A stretch of DNA of 43,658 nt from Polynucleobacter sp. GTDB lineage: Bacteria; Pseudomonadota; Gammaproteobacteria; Burkholderiales; Burkholderiaceae. Positions 8,774-17,307 of this stretch are shown piece after piece. Below the pieces are notes generated by a model. It saw nothing but the letters and a program-made list of their open reading frames with translations, made no database searches and was not told the origin of the DNA. The translations under genes and the position numbers were made by a program. The first letter of the stretch is position 1, and the number at the start of each line of letters is the position of its first letter. The stretch lies in NCBI GenBank assembly GCA_030157655.1, contig JAOAUK010000045.1, positions 1-43,658 on the forward strand, given 5' to 3'.

Positions 8774-8896
8774 GCCGTCATAATATCACCGTCCTCATGA
8801 ATTTCCACCCTGTGGTACTGTTCTGAAGATGCTGATTCTTAAAGAATTTAGCTAAAAATCGTTAAAACTACTGGATAAATAAGGTAAGCCATCAAG
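8774..8896. promoter_or_regulatory. Divergent promoter region between hisB and hisC
   Basis: This 123-base spacer is the only non-coding DNA between the start codons of hisB (minus) and hisC (plus), so both probably start transcription here. It is AT-rich near hisC. A GATAAAT element at about 8874-8880 could be part of a hisC -10 box, but no convincing -35 partner is visible. No histidine-leader peptide or attenuator was recognised. Confidence 0.4.
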
Positions 8897-9964
8897 ATGA
8901 GCCGTTTTTGGAGCAAAACTGTTAAAGGATTAACGCCTTATGTGCCCGGCGAACAGCCCAAATTAAGCCAACTGATCAAGCTCAACACCAACGAGAGCCC
9001 TTATGGCCCATCTCCCAAGGCTTTAGCGGCAATTGCCAGCGCCAATACAGATGCTTTGCGCCTTTATCCAGACCCCAACTCTGATGCCCTTAAACAAGCT
9101 ATAGCCAAGGTTCATGGACTTAATCCTCAACAAATTTTTGTGGGTAATGGCTCAGACGAAGTATTAGCTCATGCATTTTTAGGCTTACTAAAACACGATG
9201 CCCCTATTTTGTTTCCGGACATCACCTATAGCTTTTATCCGGTCTACTGCAATCTTTATGACATCGCATTTGAAAATATTCCTCTGAATGAGGACTTTTC
9301 AATCTCCATAGACGCTTACTTAAATAAAAATGGTGGCAACAATGGCGGAATCATTTTCCCCAACCCCAATGCACCAACTGGTAAAGCTCTTAACTTAAAG
9401 AATATCAAAGACCTTCTAGATAGCAATAAAGACAGTGTTGTTGTAATTGATGAGGCATATGTTGATTTTGGAACAGAATCTGCAGTGTCACTTGTTAACC
9501 AATATGACAATTTATTGGTAACGCACACACTATCTAAATCGTATGCTCTTGCTGGTCTACGCGTAGGCTATGCCGTCGGTCACCCAGAGCTGATTGAAGG
9601 TTTAGAGCGCGTCAAAAATAGCTTTAACTCTTATCCAATCGACAAACTAGCGATGGCTGGTGCCATCGCCGCTATTGAAGATCAAGACTACCTAAAAAAG
9701 ATTAGTCAGGCAGTGATCAATACAAGATCTGAATTAGTGAAGTCTTTAGATCAATTGGGTTTTGAAACAATCCCATCTAGCGCTAATTTTATTTTTACCA
9801 AGCACCCTCAACATGATGCTTCCAAGATTGCCGCATCTCTTAGAGAAAAGCACATCATTGTGCGTCACTTTAAGATGCCACGCATTGACCAACACTTACG
9901 CATCACGATTGGTACGGATGAGCAGTGTGCCAAACTGATTGAGGCACTTAAAGAAATTATTTAA
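8897..9964 (+). CDS. hisC: Histidinol-phosphate aminotransferase HisC
   Basis: PLP enzyme that transaminates imidazole acetol phosphate to histidinol phosphate. The 355 residues carry [12 protein letters not shown] (29-40), [10 protein letters not shown] (81-90), the PLP-contacting NPNAPTG (156-162), DEAYVDF (185-191) and the Schiff-base Lys214 in [16 protein letters not shown]. The opening FWS-x(8)-YVPGEQPKL resembles a HisC subgroup different from the one usually found inside the betaproteobacterial his operon (recalled, not searched). It lies on the plus strand between hisD and hisB, both on the minus strand, and ends exactly one base before the stop codon of the convergent coiled-coil gene. 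The nearest Shine-Dalgarno candidate (AAGG) is far, about 12 nt. Confidence 0.95.
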   Translation: MSRFWSKTVKGLTPYVPGEQPKLSQLIKLNTNESPYGPSPKALAAIASANTDALRLYPDPNSDALKQAIAKVHGLNPQQIFVGNGSDEVLAHAFLGLLKHDAPILFPDITYSFYPVYCNLYDIAFENIPLNEDFSISIDAYLNKNGGNNGGIIFPNPNAPTGKALNLKNIKDLLDSNKDSVVVIDEAYVDFGTESAVSLVNQYDNLLVTHTLSKSYALAGLRVGYAVGHPELIEGLERVKNSFNSYPIDKLAMAGAIAAIEDQDYLKKISQAVINTRSELVKSLDQLGFETIPSSANFIFTKHPQHDASKIAASLREKHIIVRHFKMPRIDQHLRITIGTDEQCAKLIEALKEII

Positions 9965-10351
9965 TTAAATTGCTCTTGTGAAGTAGGCTAAAGCACTAAT
10001 ACCAACAGACATACAAGCTACGATCAAGCCACCCAAACGATTAAATAATTTACTCGTTAACAAATCAGCCATGCAGTCCATTTTTTCCTCCAAGTGGCCA
10101 ACTTTGTTATCCAGGTAATTAAACTTATCGTTGAGATGATTAAACTTTTCATCTAAATAGTGAAACTTCTCATCTATCTTCTGGTTTAACTGATCTCGCA
10201 CTTCATACAATTCATTTTTAGTTGCCAAGTCTTGGGCAGTATGCAAGCCATACCCAATTCCTTCAGATAAGGTCTCGGATTGCTCTTTCGTAAATCCAAC
10301 TGCTTGCAATGTTTTCGCATATTGCAAAGTACTAAAAATGACTGCACCCAT
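9965..10351 (-). CDS. DUF1640/CCDC90-like coiled-coil membrane protein
   Basis: A 128-residue protein of unknown function. Residues about 8-40 (LQYAKTLQAVGFTKEQSETL and following) resemble the N-terminal part of DUF1640-type proteins. Residues 60-94 are five heptads (EKFHYLD, EKFNHLN, DKFNYLD, NKVGHLE, EKMDCMA) that should form a coiled coil. A C-terminal membrane helix follows (about GGLIVACMSVGISALAYF, 107-124). The start at 10351 is chosen because a strong GGAGG site lies 6 nt upstream; a longer reading to 10423 has no such site and would run through the promoter. It converges on hisC without spacing and is separated from hisD by a strong hairpin. Possible phage or mobile origin is unproven. 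Confidence 0.75.
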   Translation of the reverse strand: MGAVIFSTLQYAKTLQAVGFTKEQSETLSEGIGYGLHTAQDLATKNELYEVRDQLNQKIDEKFHYLDEKFNHLNDKFNYLDNKVGHLEEKMDCMADLLTSKLFNRLGGLIVACMSVGISALAYFTRAI

Positions 10352-10373
10352 TTGACGCCTCCTAAAAAATAAT

Positions 10374-10401
10374 TTTATATTTTTTATAAGTAAAAAATCA
10401 A
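10374..10401 (-). promoter_or_regulatory. Candidate sigma-70 promoter of the DUF1640-like gene
   Basis: On the minus strand TTGATT (10401-10396) and TATAAA (10379-10374) are separated by 16 bases, a good sigma-70 arrangement. Transcription would start near 10367, giving a short leader that contains the GGAGG ribosome site. The promoter sits immediately beyond the hairpin following hisD, so the small gene appears to be an independent unit. Confidence 0.5.
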
Positions 10402-10408
10402 ATCGCCA

Positions 10409-10443
10409 AAAGTAAAGGCACACAAATTGTGTGCCTTTACTTT
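10409..10443 (-). terminator. Perfect long hairpin downstream of hisD
   Basis: A 15-bp perfect stem (10409-10423 with 10429-10443) and a 5-nt loop lie 23 bases past the hisD stop. The arms begin AAAGTAAAGGC and end GCCTTTACTTT, so the stem itself supplies AT-rich outer pairs. On the minus strand the 3' arm ends in TTTT, then GGCG. It probably terminates murA-hisG-hisD and may also work in the other direction. The short T run keeps confidence moderate. Confidence 0.6.
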
Positions 10444-10465
10444 ATGCATAGTTTTTTGTTGATTT

Positions 10466-11794
10466 CTATTTCTTGAGTCTAAGCTCTGCTGCTCTTGCAT
10501 GAGCTTGCAAGCCTTCGCCATGGGCTAAAGTGCTGGCAATTTTTCCAAGATGTTGCGCACCCTGATCACTCACTTCAATCATGCTGGATCGCTTGATAAA
10601 GTCATAAACACCAAGTGGTGATGAGAACCGAGATGTTCTCATGGTTGGCAATACGTGATTAGGGCCTGCACAATAATCACCCAAGGACTCACTGGTATAT
10701 GGGCCCATAAAGATGGCGCCCGCATGGCGAATAAGCTCAGCCCACTTGCGTGGATTTTCTGCTGAAATTTCTAGATGCTCAGCAGCAATGGAGTTGGCAA
10801 TCTCACAAGCTTCTTCCATGTTTTTTACCAAGATCATGGCGCCACGATCTTGTAATGATTTTTTAATCACTGCCTGTCTTGGCATTTCTGGCAAAAATTG
10901 GTTGATGCTTTTTTGCACCTGATCAATAAATGCTTGATCTGGGCAAAGAAGAATTGATTGCGCTAATTCATCGTGCTCAGCTTGTGAGAACAAATCCATC
11001 GCCACCCAATCAGGATTGGTTTTGCCATCACATAAAACCAAGATTTCTGATGGGCCAGCAATCATGTCGATACCCACCGTACCAAATACTCTTCTCTTCG
11101 CAGCAGCCACATACGCATTACCAGGGCCTACGATCTTATCAACCGCAGGAATAGTTGCTGTGCCATACGCCAAAGCGCCAATCGCTTGCGCACCACCAAT
11201 CGTAAATGCTCGATCAACTCCTGCCACCGCAGCAGCAGCCAATACCAATTGATTACGCACGCCATCAGGTGTTGGTACAACCATGATGACCTCACCAACA
11301 CCTGCCACCTTCGCAGGTATGGCGTTCATTAATACGGATGATGGATAAGCTGCTTTGCCGCCTGGCACATATAAACCAGCGCGATCCAATGGCGTTACTT
11401 TTTGGCCAAGTCTTGTGCCATCTTCATCCGCATAGTCCCAGCTATGGCAACCAGACTCAATTTTTTGACGCTCGTGATAACTCCTCACTCGCTCTGCTGC
11501 AGCCTCTAATGCCACTCTTTGCTCTACTGGTAAAGCATTGAGTGCTGCCATTAAATCTGCTTTTGAAATCTCTAAAGCTTTTACTGAACTTGCTTGATCT
11601 TTAGATAGTCGATCAAATTGTTGGGTGTAATCAAGAACAGCTGCATCACCACGAGCTTGCACGTCCGCCAAAATTTTTGCCGCCGCCGCCTCTATTGCGG
11701 CATCATCCGCCGCAGAAAAAGCTAACAGCTTTTTAAGTGCTGGCGCAAAGTCAGCATCATGACTATTGAGTTGACGAACTAAGTTGGCTGCCAT
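10466..11794 (-). CDS. hisD: Histidinol dehydrogenase HisD
   Basis: Last step of the pathway: Zn-dependent, NAD-linked four-electron oxidation of histidinol to histidine. The 442-residue protein carries family blocks [50 protein letters not shown], the signature region [13 protein letters not shown], the zinc/substrate residues in [12 protein letters not shown], the catalytic EH pair in AAEHLEI, and GPNHVLPT. Complete. It begins 8 bases after hisG and ends before the hairpin at 10409-10443. Usually hisC and hisB would follow on the same strand; here they are separated by an inverted segment. Confidence 0.98.
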   Translation of the reverse strand: MAANLVRQLNSHDADFAPALKKLLAFSAADDAAIEAAAAKILADVQARGDAAVLDYTQQFDRLSKDQASSVKALEISKADLMAALNALPVEQRVALEAAAERVRSYHERQKIESGCHSWDYADEDGTRLGQKVTPLDRAGLYVPGGKAAYPSSVLMNAIPAKVAGVGEVIMVVPTPDGVRNQLVLAAAAVAGVDRAFTIGGAQAIGALAYGTATIPAVDKIVGPGNAYVAAAKRRVFGTVGIDMIAGPSEILVLCDGKTNPDWVAMDLFSQAEHDELAQSILLCPDQAFIDQVQKSINQFLPEMPRQAVIKKSLQDRGAMILVKNMEEACEIANSIAAEHLEISAENPRKWAELIRHAGAIFMGPYTSESLGDYCAGPNHVLPTMRTSRFSSPLGVYDFIKRSSMIEVSDQGAQHLGKIASTLAHGEGLQAHARAAELRLKK

Positions 11795-11802
11795 GTCTTG
11801 TT

Positions 11803-12441
11803 TTAAACCTTTGAGAATGCATCCAACAAAGGTTGCAATTGCTCACGACGGCGTTTGTACGCAGCCTGATTAACCACTAAACGTGAGCTGATTTGAGAAA
11901 TCACTTCAACTTCTTTGAGTTGATTCGCTTTAAGCGTATTACCTGTGGAAACCAAATCCACTATCGCATCTGCCAAACCAACTAATGGGCCCAACTCCAT
12001 CGAACCATATAGCTTGATTAAATCAACGTGCACACCTTTATTAGCAAAGTGCTCTCTGGCTTGTTCTACGTATTTTGTTACCACGCGTAAACGTGCGCCT
12101 TGGCGCACAGCACTGGCGTAATCAAAACCATCTCTGACTGCCACAGACAAACGACATTTAGCAATGCCCAAGTCAATTGGGGCATACAAGCCATCCATGC
12201 CATGCTCAGCTAAAACGTCATAACCAGCCACGCCGATATCAGCGGCACCATACTGAACATAAGTTGGCACATCAGAGGCTCTAACAATGATGACTCTTAA
12301 GTTAGGGCTTGATGTTGGCAAGATTAATTTACGAGAAGACTCAGGATCTTCAGAAACAGTAATACCAGCCTTTGCCAACATCGGCAAAGTTTCATCAAAA
12401 ATACGGCCCTTTGATAGGGCTAAGGTAATCATATTAGACAT
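11803..12441 (-). CDS. hisG: ATP phosphoribosyltransferase, short form HisG(S)
   Basis: Committed first step: condenses ATP and PRPP to phosphoribosyl-ATP. The 212-residue product has the catalytic core ([53 protein letters not shown]) and lacks the C-terminal ACT-like regulatory domain of the long, roughly 300-residue form. Short HisG enzymes work with the HisS-like regulatory subunit HisZ, which is not in this window and is expected elsewhere. Hence feedback by histidine probably acts through HisZ (family knowledge). It starts 7 bases after murA and is followed by hisD. Confidence 0.97.
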   Translation of the reverse strand: MSNMITLALSKGRIFDETLPMLAKAGITVSEDPESSRKLILPTSSPNLRVIIVRASDVPTYVQYGAADIGVAGYDVLAEHGMDGLYAPIDLGIAKCRLSVAVRDGFDYASAVRQGARLRVVTKYVEQAREHFANKGVHVDLIKLYGSMELGPLVGLADAIVDLVSTGNTLKANQLKEVEVISQISSRLVVNQAAYKRRREQLQPLLDAFSKV

Positions 12442-12448
12442 GGCTCTA

Positions 12449-13732
12449 TTATTTCATGCGAACGATGTTAGCGCCTACTGCGGCTAATTTTCTCTCCATA
12501 CGGTCGTAACCACGGTCCAAGTGATAAATACGATCCACAATGGTCTCGCCCTGGGCAGCCAAGCCAGCAATCACCAGACTCGCGGAAGCTCTTAAGTCTG
12601 TGGCCATCACAATAGCGCCAGATAAACCATCCACACCCTCTGTAATGGCCGTATTGCCCTCAATCACAATTTGCGCACCCAAGCGATTTAACTCTTGGAC
12701 ATGCATAAAGCGATTTTCAAAGATGGTTTCTGTCACACGAGAAGTTCCCATTGCCACGGCATTCATAGCCATGAACTGAGCCTGCATATCAGTCGGGAAT
12801 GCTGGGTACTCAGAAGTTCTAAAACTTACTGCCTTAGGCCTTTGGCTCATCTTGACATGGATCCAATCCTTGCCAAGCTCAATTTGAAGACCAGCTTCTC
12901 GCAGCTTATCAATCACAGCTTCTAAAGTGTCAGGGCGGGCATTTTTAATCATCAAATCAGCACCAATCTCACCCATAGCACCTGCTGCGCACATAAATGT
13001 GCCAGTCTCAATGCGGTCAGCAATAATGCTGTGCTCAGCTCCATGAAGCTTCTTAACACCTTGAATAACCAATCTGTCTGTACCAACACCCGAGATTTTG
13101 GCGCCCATCTTAATGAGCAGTTCTGCTAAATCCGTTACTTCTGGTTCACGGGCGGCGTTTTCTAAAATAGTCTCACCCTCCGCCAATACAGCTGCCATCA
13201 TCAAGTTCTCAGTACCAGTCACCGTGATCATGTCAGTCAAGATCTTGGCACCCACCAAAGCATTTGGATTCTTGCCAAACTTAGCTTCAATATAACCATG
13301 CTCAATATGAATATCCGCACCCATGGCTTTCAAACCTTTGATGTGCTGATCAACGGGTCTAGCCCCAATGGCACAGCCACCTGGCAAAGAGACCTTCGCA
13401 TGACCAAAGCGCGCCAATAGAGGGCCCAACACCAAAATCGAAGCACGCATGGTTTTAACCAAATCATACGAAGCTTCTGGGGTGTGAATATCTGACCCAT
13501 CCAAAATAACTACTGAACGATCCTCAGGATTAGGGAAGGTCACCTTCAAACCCATTTGCGCCAAGATTTTTAGAATTGTTCTAACGTCTTGCAAATCTGG
13601 CAAATTGCGCAAAGTGACTGGCTCAGCACTCAAAAGACCTGCGCACAGAATAGGCAAAGCTGCATTCTTTGCGCCAGTGATAGTGATTTCACCTTTTAAG
13701 GGTTGACCACCTTGTATTGATAACTTATCCAA
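12449..13732 (-). CDS. murA: UDP-N-acetylglucosamine 1-carboxyvinyltransferase MurA
   Basis: First committed step of peptidoglycan synthesis: transfers enolpyruvate from PEP to UDP-GlcNAc. At 427 residues it has the usual length. [17 protein letters not shown] lies at the N-terminus, the catalytic Cys120 in [37 protein letters not shown] in the middle, and [15 protein letters not shown] in the C-terminal domain. The start codon is TTG (MDKLSIQGG matches the family N-terminus and no upstream in-frame ATG or GTG was seen), with AAGG about 11 nt upstream. It follows the bolA gene after 17 bases and precedes hisG by 7, so cell-wall and histidine genes are likely co-transcribed. Confidence 0.97.
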   Translation of the reverse strand: MDKLSIQGGQPLKGEITITGAKNAALPILCAGLLSAEPVTLRNLPDLQDVRTILKILAQMGLKVTFPNPEDRSVVILDGSDIHTPEASYDLVKTMRASILVLGPLLARFGHAKVSLPGGCAIGARPVDQHIKGLKAMGADIHIEHGYIEAKFGKNPNALVGAKILTDMITVTGTENLMMAAVLAEGETILENAAREPEVTDLAELLIKMGAKISGVGTDRLVIQGVKKLHGAEHSIIADRIETGTFMCAAGAMGEIGADLMIKNARPDTLEAVIDKLREAGLQIELGKDWIHVKMSQRPKAVSFRTSEYPAFPTDMQAQFMAMNAVAMGTSRVTETIFENRFMHVQELNRLGAQIVIEGNTAITEGVDGLSGAIVMATDLRASASLVIAGLAAQGETIVDRIYHLDRGYDRMERKLAAVGANIVRMK

Positions 13733-13749
13733 TTCTGTTTTAACCTTTT

Positions 13750-13995
13750 TTATTGCTTATCAGCTGCATGCTCTGCAGGTGTTAATGCTTTAAATGACAA
13801 CGCATGGATTTCTGATTTCATACGATCACCCAATGCTGCATAAACTTTTTGATGACGTTGCACCAACCTTAAACCATCAAATTCTTCACTCACGATGGTT
13901 GCAAAAAAATGCTGTCCATCACCCTCAACCTCTAGATGAGAACAGTTAATTCCTTTAGCAATATAGTCTTTGACTTGTTCAGGTGTTGGTAACAT
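13750..13995 (-). CDS. BolA family protein (IbaG-like)
   Basis: Small 81-residue BolA-fold protein. Family members partner with monothiol glutaredoxins in iron-sulfur handling; IbaG proteins are typically encoded next to murA, as here. Visible are [22 protein letters not shown], the [16 protein letters not shown] helix and the conserved [11 protein letters not shown] with the His ligand position. It lies between the ABC-2 permease gene (46 bases upstream) and murA (17 bases downstream), probably in one operon. Confidence 0.93.
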   Translation of the reverse strand: MLPTPEQVKDYIAKGINCSHLEVEGDGQHFFATIVSEEFDGLRLVQRHQKVYAALGDRMKSEIHALSFKALTPAEHAADKQ

Positions 13996-14041
13996 TTTAT
14001 CTATCTCTTCTTACTACTGATTAGTTCACTGAATTATCTAC

Positions 14042-14830
14042 TTAATGACGTAACTTATAACCAGTGGCCAACAATCTAATGGCAACTAAAGCCACCACCA
14101 GAAAGAATGTCCCAACCACCATCAAGCTAAACCAAGGTGAAATATCTGAAACCCCAAAAAAACCATATCTAAAACCGTCAATCATGTAAAAGAATGGGTT
14201 GAAATGCGAAATACTTTGCCAAATAGCTGGCAAAGTATGAATTGAGTAAAAAACACCTGACAACATAGTTGCTGGCATGATGAAAAAGTTCTGAAAAGCA
14301 GCTAGCTGATCAAATTTTTCTGCCCAAATACCAGCAATTAGCCCTAGCGCACCAAGTACTCCAGCACTCAATAAGGCGAACACCAAAATCCACAATGGCA
14401 TCTGGAAAGAAATATCCGTAAACCAACAGGTCGCCAAAAATACACCTAAACCGACGACCAAGCCTCTGACCATGGCAGCTAAAACATACGCCATGAAAAA
14501 TTCTAAATGTGACAAAGGTGCCAACAGCACAAAAATAAGATTACCTGTGATTTTGGATTGGATTATTGACGAAGACGTATTTGCAAAAGAATTTTGCAAA
14601 AGACTCATCATGACTAAACCAGGAATTAAAAACGAGGTGTAACTGATTGCGCCATAAACTTTGACATGATCTTCAAGCACATGTCCAAAGATCATCAAAT
14701 ATAAAATCGCAGTGAGAACCGGAGCGGCCACCGTTTGAAAGCTAACCCGCCAAAAGCGCTTCACTTCTTTATAAAAAAGAGCTTTAAAACCGCTGGCATA
14801 TGCAAATGGGGATGAACGTAACTGAGTCAT
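14042..14830 (-). CDS. ABC-2 type transporter permease (YadH-like)
   Basis: Inner-membrane component of an export ABC transporter. The 262 residues contain about six hydrophobic segments and the ABC-2 family region PATMLSGVFYSIHTLPAIWQ followed by NPFFYMIDGFRYGFFG. The N-terminus has KEVKRFWRVSFQTVAAPVLTAILYLMIFG. It overlaps the stop codon of its ATPase gene by one base (TAATG), so the pair is translationally coupled. Similar to YadH/NodJ-type permeases by motif; the exported substrate is unknown. Its position inside the mla-bolA-murA cluster hints at an envelope role, but this is inference. Confidence 0.9.
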   Translation of the reverse strand: MTQLRSSPFAYASGFKALFYKEVKRFWRVSFQTVAAPVLTAILYLMIFGHVLEDHVKVYGAISYTSFLIPGLVMMSLLQNSFANTSSSIIQSKITGNLIFVLLAPLSHLEFFMAYVLAAMVRGLVVGLGVFLATCWFTDISFQMPLWILVFALLSAGVLGALGLIAGIWAEKFDQLAAFQNFFIMPATMLSGVFYSIHTLPAIWQSISHFNPFFYMIDGFRYGFFGVSDISPWFSLMVVGTFFLVVALVAIRLLATGYKLRH

Positions 14831-15567
14831 TAACGTCCCTCACTCATGATTTGCATAAAGACGTCTTCTAAGTCACCGTCTTTAGTTTGAGAATTATTAA
14901 CTCTTGCCAATAAATTGGCTGTTGTATCCAAAGCGACAATTTGGCCTTTTTTAAGCATGGCAATACGTCCGCACAACTCTTGCGCCTCTTCCAAATAATG
15001 GGTCGTCAAGACAATCGTATGGCCTTCTTGATTTAAACGACTAATGAACTTCCATAGGGATTGGCGCAACTCCACATCCACACCAGCTGTTGGTTCATCC
15101 AACACAATCACCGGCGGTCGGTGTACTAAGGCCTGAGCCACCAATACGCGACGCTTCATGCCACCAGATAACGCACGCATATTTTTATTGGCTTTATCAG
15201 CAAGGCCCAAATGATGAAGGATCTCATCAATCCACTCACCATTATTTTTTATTCCAAAATATCCAGACTGAAATTGAAGTGTTTCTCTAACTGTAAAGAA
15301 TGGATCAAATACCAGTTCTTGAGGAACAATGCCCAGCAAACGTCTTGCTGCCCGAAAGTCAGATTGCACATCGTGCCCCATCACCTCAACAGATCCGGCA
15401 GTTGGGCGGCACAATCCAGCCAAAATTGATATGAGAGTGGTTTTTCCAGCGCCATTAGGGCCTAACAAACCAAAGAACTCACCCTCCTCAATCTCCAAAC
15501 TAACATCGTTTAGAGCAACTAAAGAACCGTAATTTTTGGTGAGGTGTTTAAAGGAGATCGCACTCAT
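14830..15567 (-). CDS. ABC transporter ATP-binding protein (YadG-like)
   Basis: Cytoplasmic ATPase for the ABC-2 permease encoded immediately downstream. The 245 residues show Walker A GPNGAGKTT, the Q-loop region GIVPQELVFDPFFTVRETLQ, the signature LSGGMKRRV, Walker B VIVLDEPTAGVD and the switch LTTHYLEEA. All catalytic motifs are intact. Its start overlaps the mlaB stop (ATGA), which places this exporter in the same transcript as the mla genes. Family members such as YadG and NodI export lipids, polysaccharides or drugs; the substrate here cannot be told. Confidence 0.93.
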   Translation of the reverse strand: MSAISFKHLTKNYGSLVALNDVSLEIEEGEFFGLLGPNGAGKTTLISILAGLCRPTAGSVEVMGHDVQSDFRAARRLLGIVPQELVFDPFFTVRETLQFQSGYFGIKNNGEWIDEILHHLGLADKANKNMRALSGGMKRRVLVAQALVHRPPVIVLDEPTAGVDVELRQSLWKFISRLNQEGHTIVLTTHYLEEAQELCGRIAMLKKGQIVALDTTANLLARVNNSQTKDGDLEDVFMQIMSEGR

Positions 15568-15842
15568 ACAAGCACGACATCTGCAACGCCATAAACTTGA
15601 GCAAGGCTAGCTAGTTTTTCTGGTATTGATCGTAATTCAATATGGATATTTTTAATCTGCGCATGTCTACGCAATGACAAAAGCGCACTCAATGCACTGG
15701 AATCAAATACTGTCAGAGCTTGGCAATCAATCGTTAAATTATTTTCAGCTTGCATAGCATCTATCACAGCAATGCCTTCTGCAAGGACTGCCTCCATATT
15801 GTTGTGAGAGATTTCTACCGGAAGTTGAAATTGACTAGTCAT
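15564..15842 (-). CDS. mlaB: STAS-domain protein MlaB
   Basis: Cytoplasmic accessory subunit of the MlaFEDB phospholipid transporter that binds and activates the MlaF ATPase. The 92-residue STAS domain has the typical strand-loop-helix LTVFDSSALSALLSLRRHA, with Ser residues at the conserved regulatory position, and RSIPEKLASLAQVYGVADVVL at the end. It lies 9 bases downstream of mlaC and overlaps the start of the ABC ATPase gene by 4 bases. Assignment rests on the STAS motif together with its place after mlaF-E-D-A-C. Confidence 0.88.
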   Translation of the reverse strand: MTSQFQLPVEISHNNMEAVLAEGIAVIDAMQAENNLTIDCQALTVFDSSALSALLSLRRHAQIKNIHIELRSIPEKLASLAQVYGVADVVLV

Positions 15843-15851
15843 GAGTGAAAT

Positions 15852-16475
15852 TTATTTTGCATTAGATAACGCATTATTGCGTTGTTGCAAAAACTGAATC
15901 AAACCATCAATGCCGCCCTTACTCACCTGATCATTAAATTGATTACGGTAAGACTCAACCAACCAGGCGCCTAAAATATTGATGTCATAGACTTTCCAAC
16001 CATTGGCTGTTTTCTCTAGACGGTAATCCAATTGAATCGGCTCACCTTTACCAATAACCATTGTTTTCACCACAACATCCGTGTCGTCTGCTGCCGCTCT
16101 AAATGGCTTGTATTGAACTTTTTGATCCTTTACTTGAGCCAGCGCACCACCATAAATGCGAACTAACAGAGTTTTAAACTCTTGAGTGATCTGAGCTTGT
16201 TGCTGTGATGATGCTTTAGACCAATTTCTGCCCATTGATAATTGTGTAGTTTTTTGAAAATCACTGTGCGGCAAAATTTTCTGATCAACCAAAGCGTTAA
16301 TTTTTCTCAAATCACCACTTTGAATTGCTTTGTCATTTTTGATGGCGTTCATAACATCTTCGACTACGAACTTAACCAAACCGTCAGGCGTGCTGGTGTT
16401 TTGAGCCATACCAGAGCTTGACCAAATTAAAAGGCCTAAAAATGCAAAAAATACTTTAACCATGGAAGTGCGCAT
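15852..16475 (-). CDS. mlaC: Periplasmic phospholipid-binding protein MlaC
   Basis: Shuttles phospholipid between the outer-membrane MlaA complex and inner-membrane MlaFEDB. The 207 residues begin with a signal peptide (hydrophobic VKVFFAFLGLLIWSSSGMAQ, cleavage after about residue 24). The Tgt2/MlaC body follows, with LVDQKILPHSDFQKTTQLSMG, RNWSKASSQQQAQITQEFKTLLVRIYGGAL and GWKVYDINILGAWLVESYR. Met5 is an alternative start. It follows mlaA across an 81-base spacer that holds two hairpins. Confidence 0.94.
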   Translation of the reverse strand: MRTSMVKVFFAFLGLLIWSSSGMAQNTSTPDGLVKFVVEDVMNAIKNDKAIQSGDLRKINALVDQKILPHSDFQKTTQLSMGRNWSKASSQQQAQITQEFKTLLVRIYGGALAQVKDQKVQYKPFRAAADDTDVVVKTMVIGKGEPIQLDYRLEKTANGWKVYDINILGAWLVESYRNQFNDQVSKGGIDGLIQFLQQRNNALSNAK

Positions 16476-16516
16476 AAATTAACGAATTAAATAATGTGAA
16501 TGTGTAAATTGTATTG

Positions 16517-16542
16517 CTAATTGGGGGAACAATCCCAATTAG
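16517..16542 (-). other. Hairpin between mlaA and mlaC
   Basis: CTAATTGGG (16517-16525) and CCCAATTAG (16534-16542) form a perfect 9-bp stem with an 8-nt loop in the 81-base mlaA-mlaC spacer. A second hairpin, GACTAA-gta-TTAGTC (16548-16562), overlaps the mlaA stop codon. On the coding strand neither is followed by a T run, so partial termination or mRNA processing is more likely than full termination. Confidence 0.45.
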
Positions 16543-16556
16543 ACTGAGACTAAGTA

Positions 16557-17288
16557 TTAGTCACTTATTAGAGGCGGATTGCCGTCATACACTTGATTTC
16601 GACGTCTTTGTAGGTACGAGTCTCTCAAAAATGAGTATTTATCAAATGCTGCGTCTTCCAATAATTGACTAGCCTCCAATAAGTTTGCTCGATAATTGAC
16701 CACCCTTAGCACTGTTGTGCCAATTTTTTGGTCATCATTTAAGTGATTGCTGTTCAAAATAAAATTAGTTTTCACATCAACCACAAAACCAGCTGTATCT
16801 CTTACGGAGCTCGGCCCAAAGAATGGAAGAACAACATATGGGCCATCTGACAGGCCCCAGACGCCTAATGTTTGACCAAAATCTTCTTGATTCTTCTCAA
16901 GGCCAGCATCCGTTGCAACATCAAAGAATCCCAAGATACCAATTGTGGAGTTCACTAAAAAGCGCCCTATGTCGTTGGCTGCATTTTCAGGCTTACCCTG
17001 CAGTAGATTATTGGCCGCAACAAATACATCACCAATATTGCTAAAGAAATTAGTGACCCCAGTTCTGACAAACTCGGGCAACACAAATTTGTATGCTTCT
17101 GCTGCTGGCTTGACAACATACTCATCGGCATTTTCATTAAAAGTAAAAACGGCGCGATTAATTGACTCAAAGGGATCAACTTTTGCAACACGCTCAGATT
17201 GTTGAGTTGTTGCACAACCCGCAACTAAAGCAATACTCATTAGCATGAGTATTTTGATTAGCCTTTTGTTGAGTTGTCCAAAAATCAT
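16557..17288 (-). CDS. mlaA: Outer-membrane lipoprotein MlaA (VacJ family)
   Basis: Removes mislocalised phospholipid from the outer leaflet of the outer membrane and passes it to MlaC. The 243-residue precursor has a lipoprotein signal ending in the lipobox LVAGC (Cys25). The conserved body has VDPFESINRAVFTFNENADEY, the GRFLVNSTIGILGFFDVA segment, EDFGQTLGVWGLSDGPYVVLPFFGPSSVRD, and NYRANLLEASQLLEDAAFDKYSFLRDSYLQRR. Complete. In this cluster mlaA is inserted between mlaD and mlaC, unlike E. coli, where it is separate. It follows mlaD by 19 bases. Confidence 0.96.
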   Translation of the reverse strand: MIFGQLNKRLIKILMLMSIALVAGCATTQQSERVAKVDPFESINRAVFTFNENADEYVVKPAAEAYKFVLPEFVRTGVTNFFSNIGDVFVAANNLLQGKPENAANDIGRFLVNSTIGILGFFDVATDAGLEKNQEDFGQTLGVWGLSDGPYVVLPFFGPSSVRDTAGFVVDVKTNFILNSNHLNDDQKIGTTVLRVVNYRANLLEASQLLEDAAFDKYSFLRDSYLQRRRNQVYDGNPPLISD

Positions 17289-17307
17289 ATGACTAATATG
17301 CCTTTAA

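Noticed and set aside
10352-10423. 24-residue extension of the DUF1640-like protein
   Set aside because: The longer start has no ribosome site, lies within the hisD hairpin region, and the inner ATG has a strong GGAGG.
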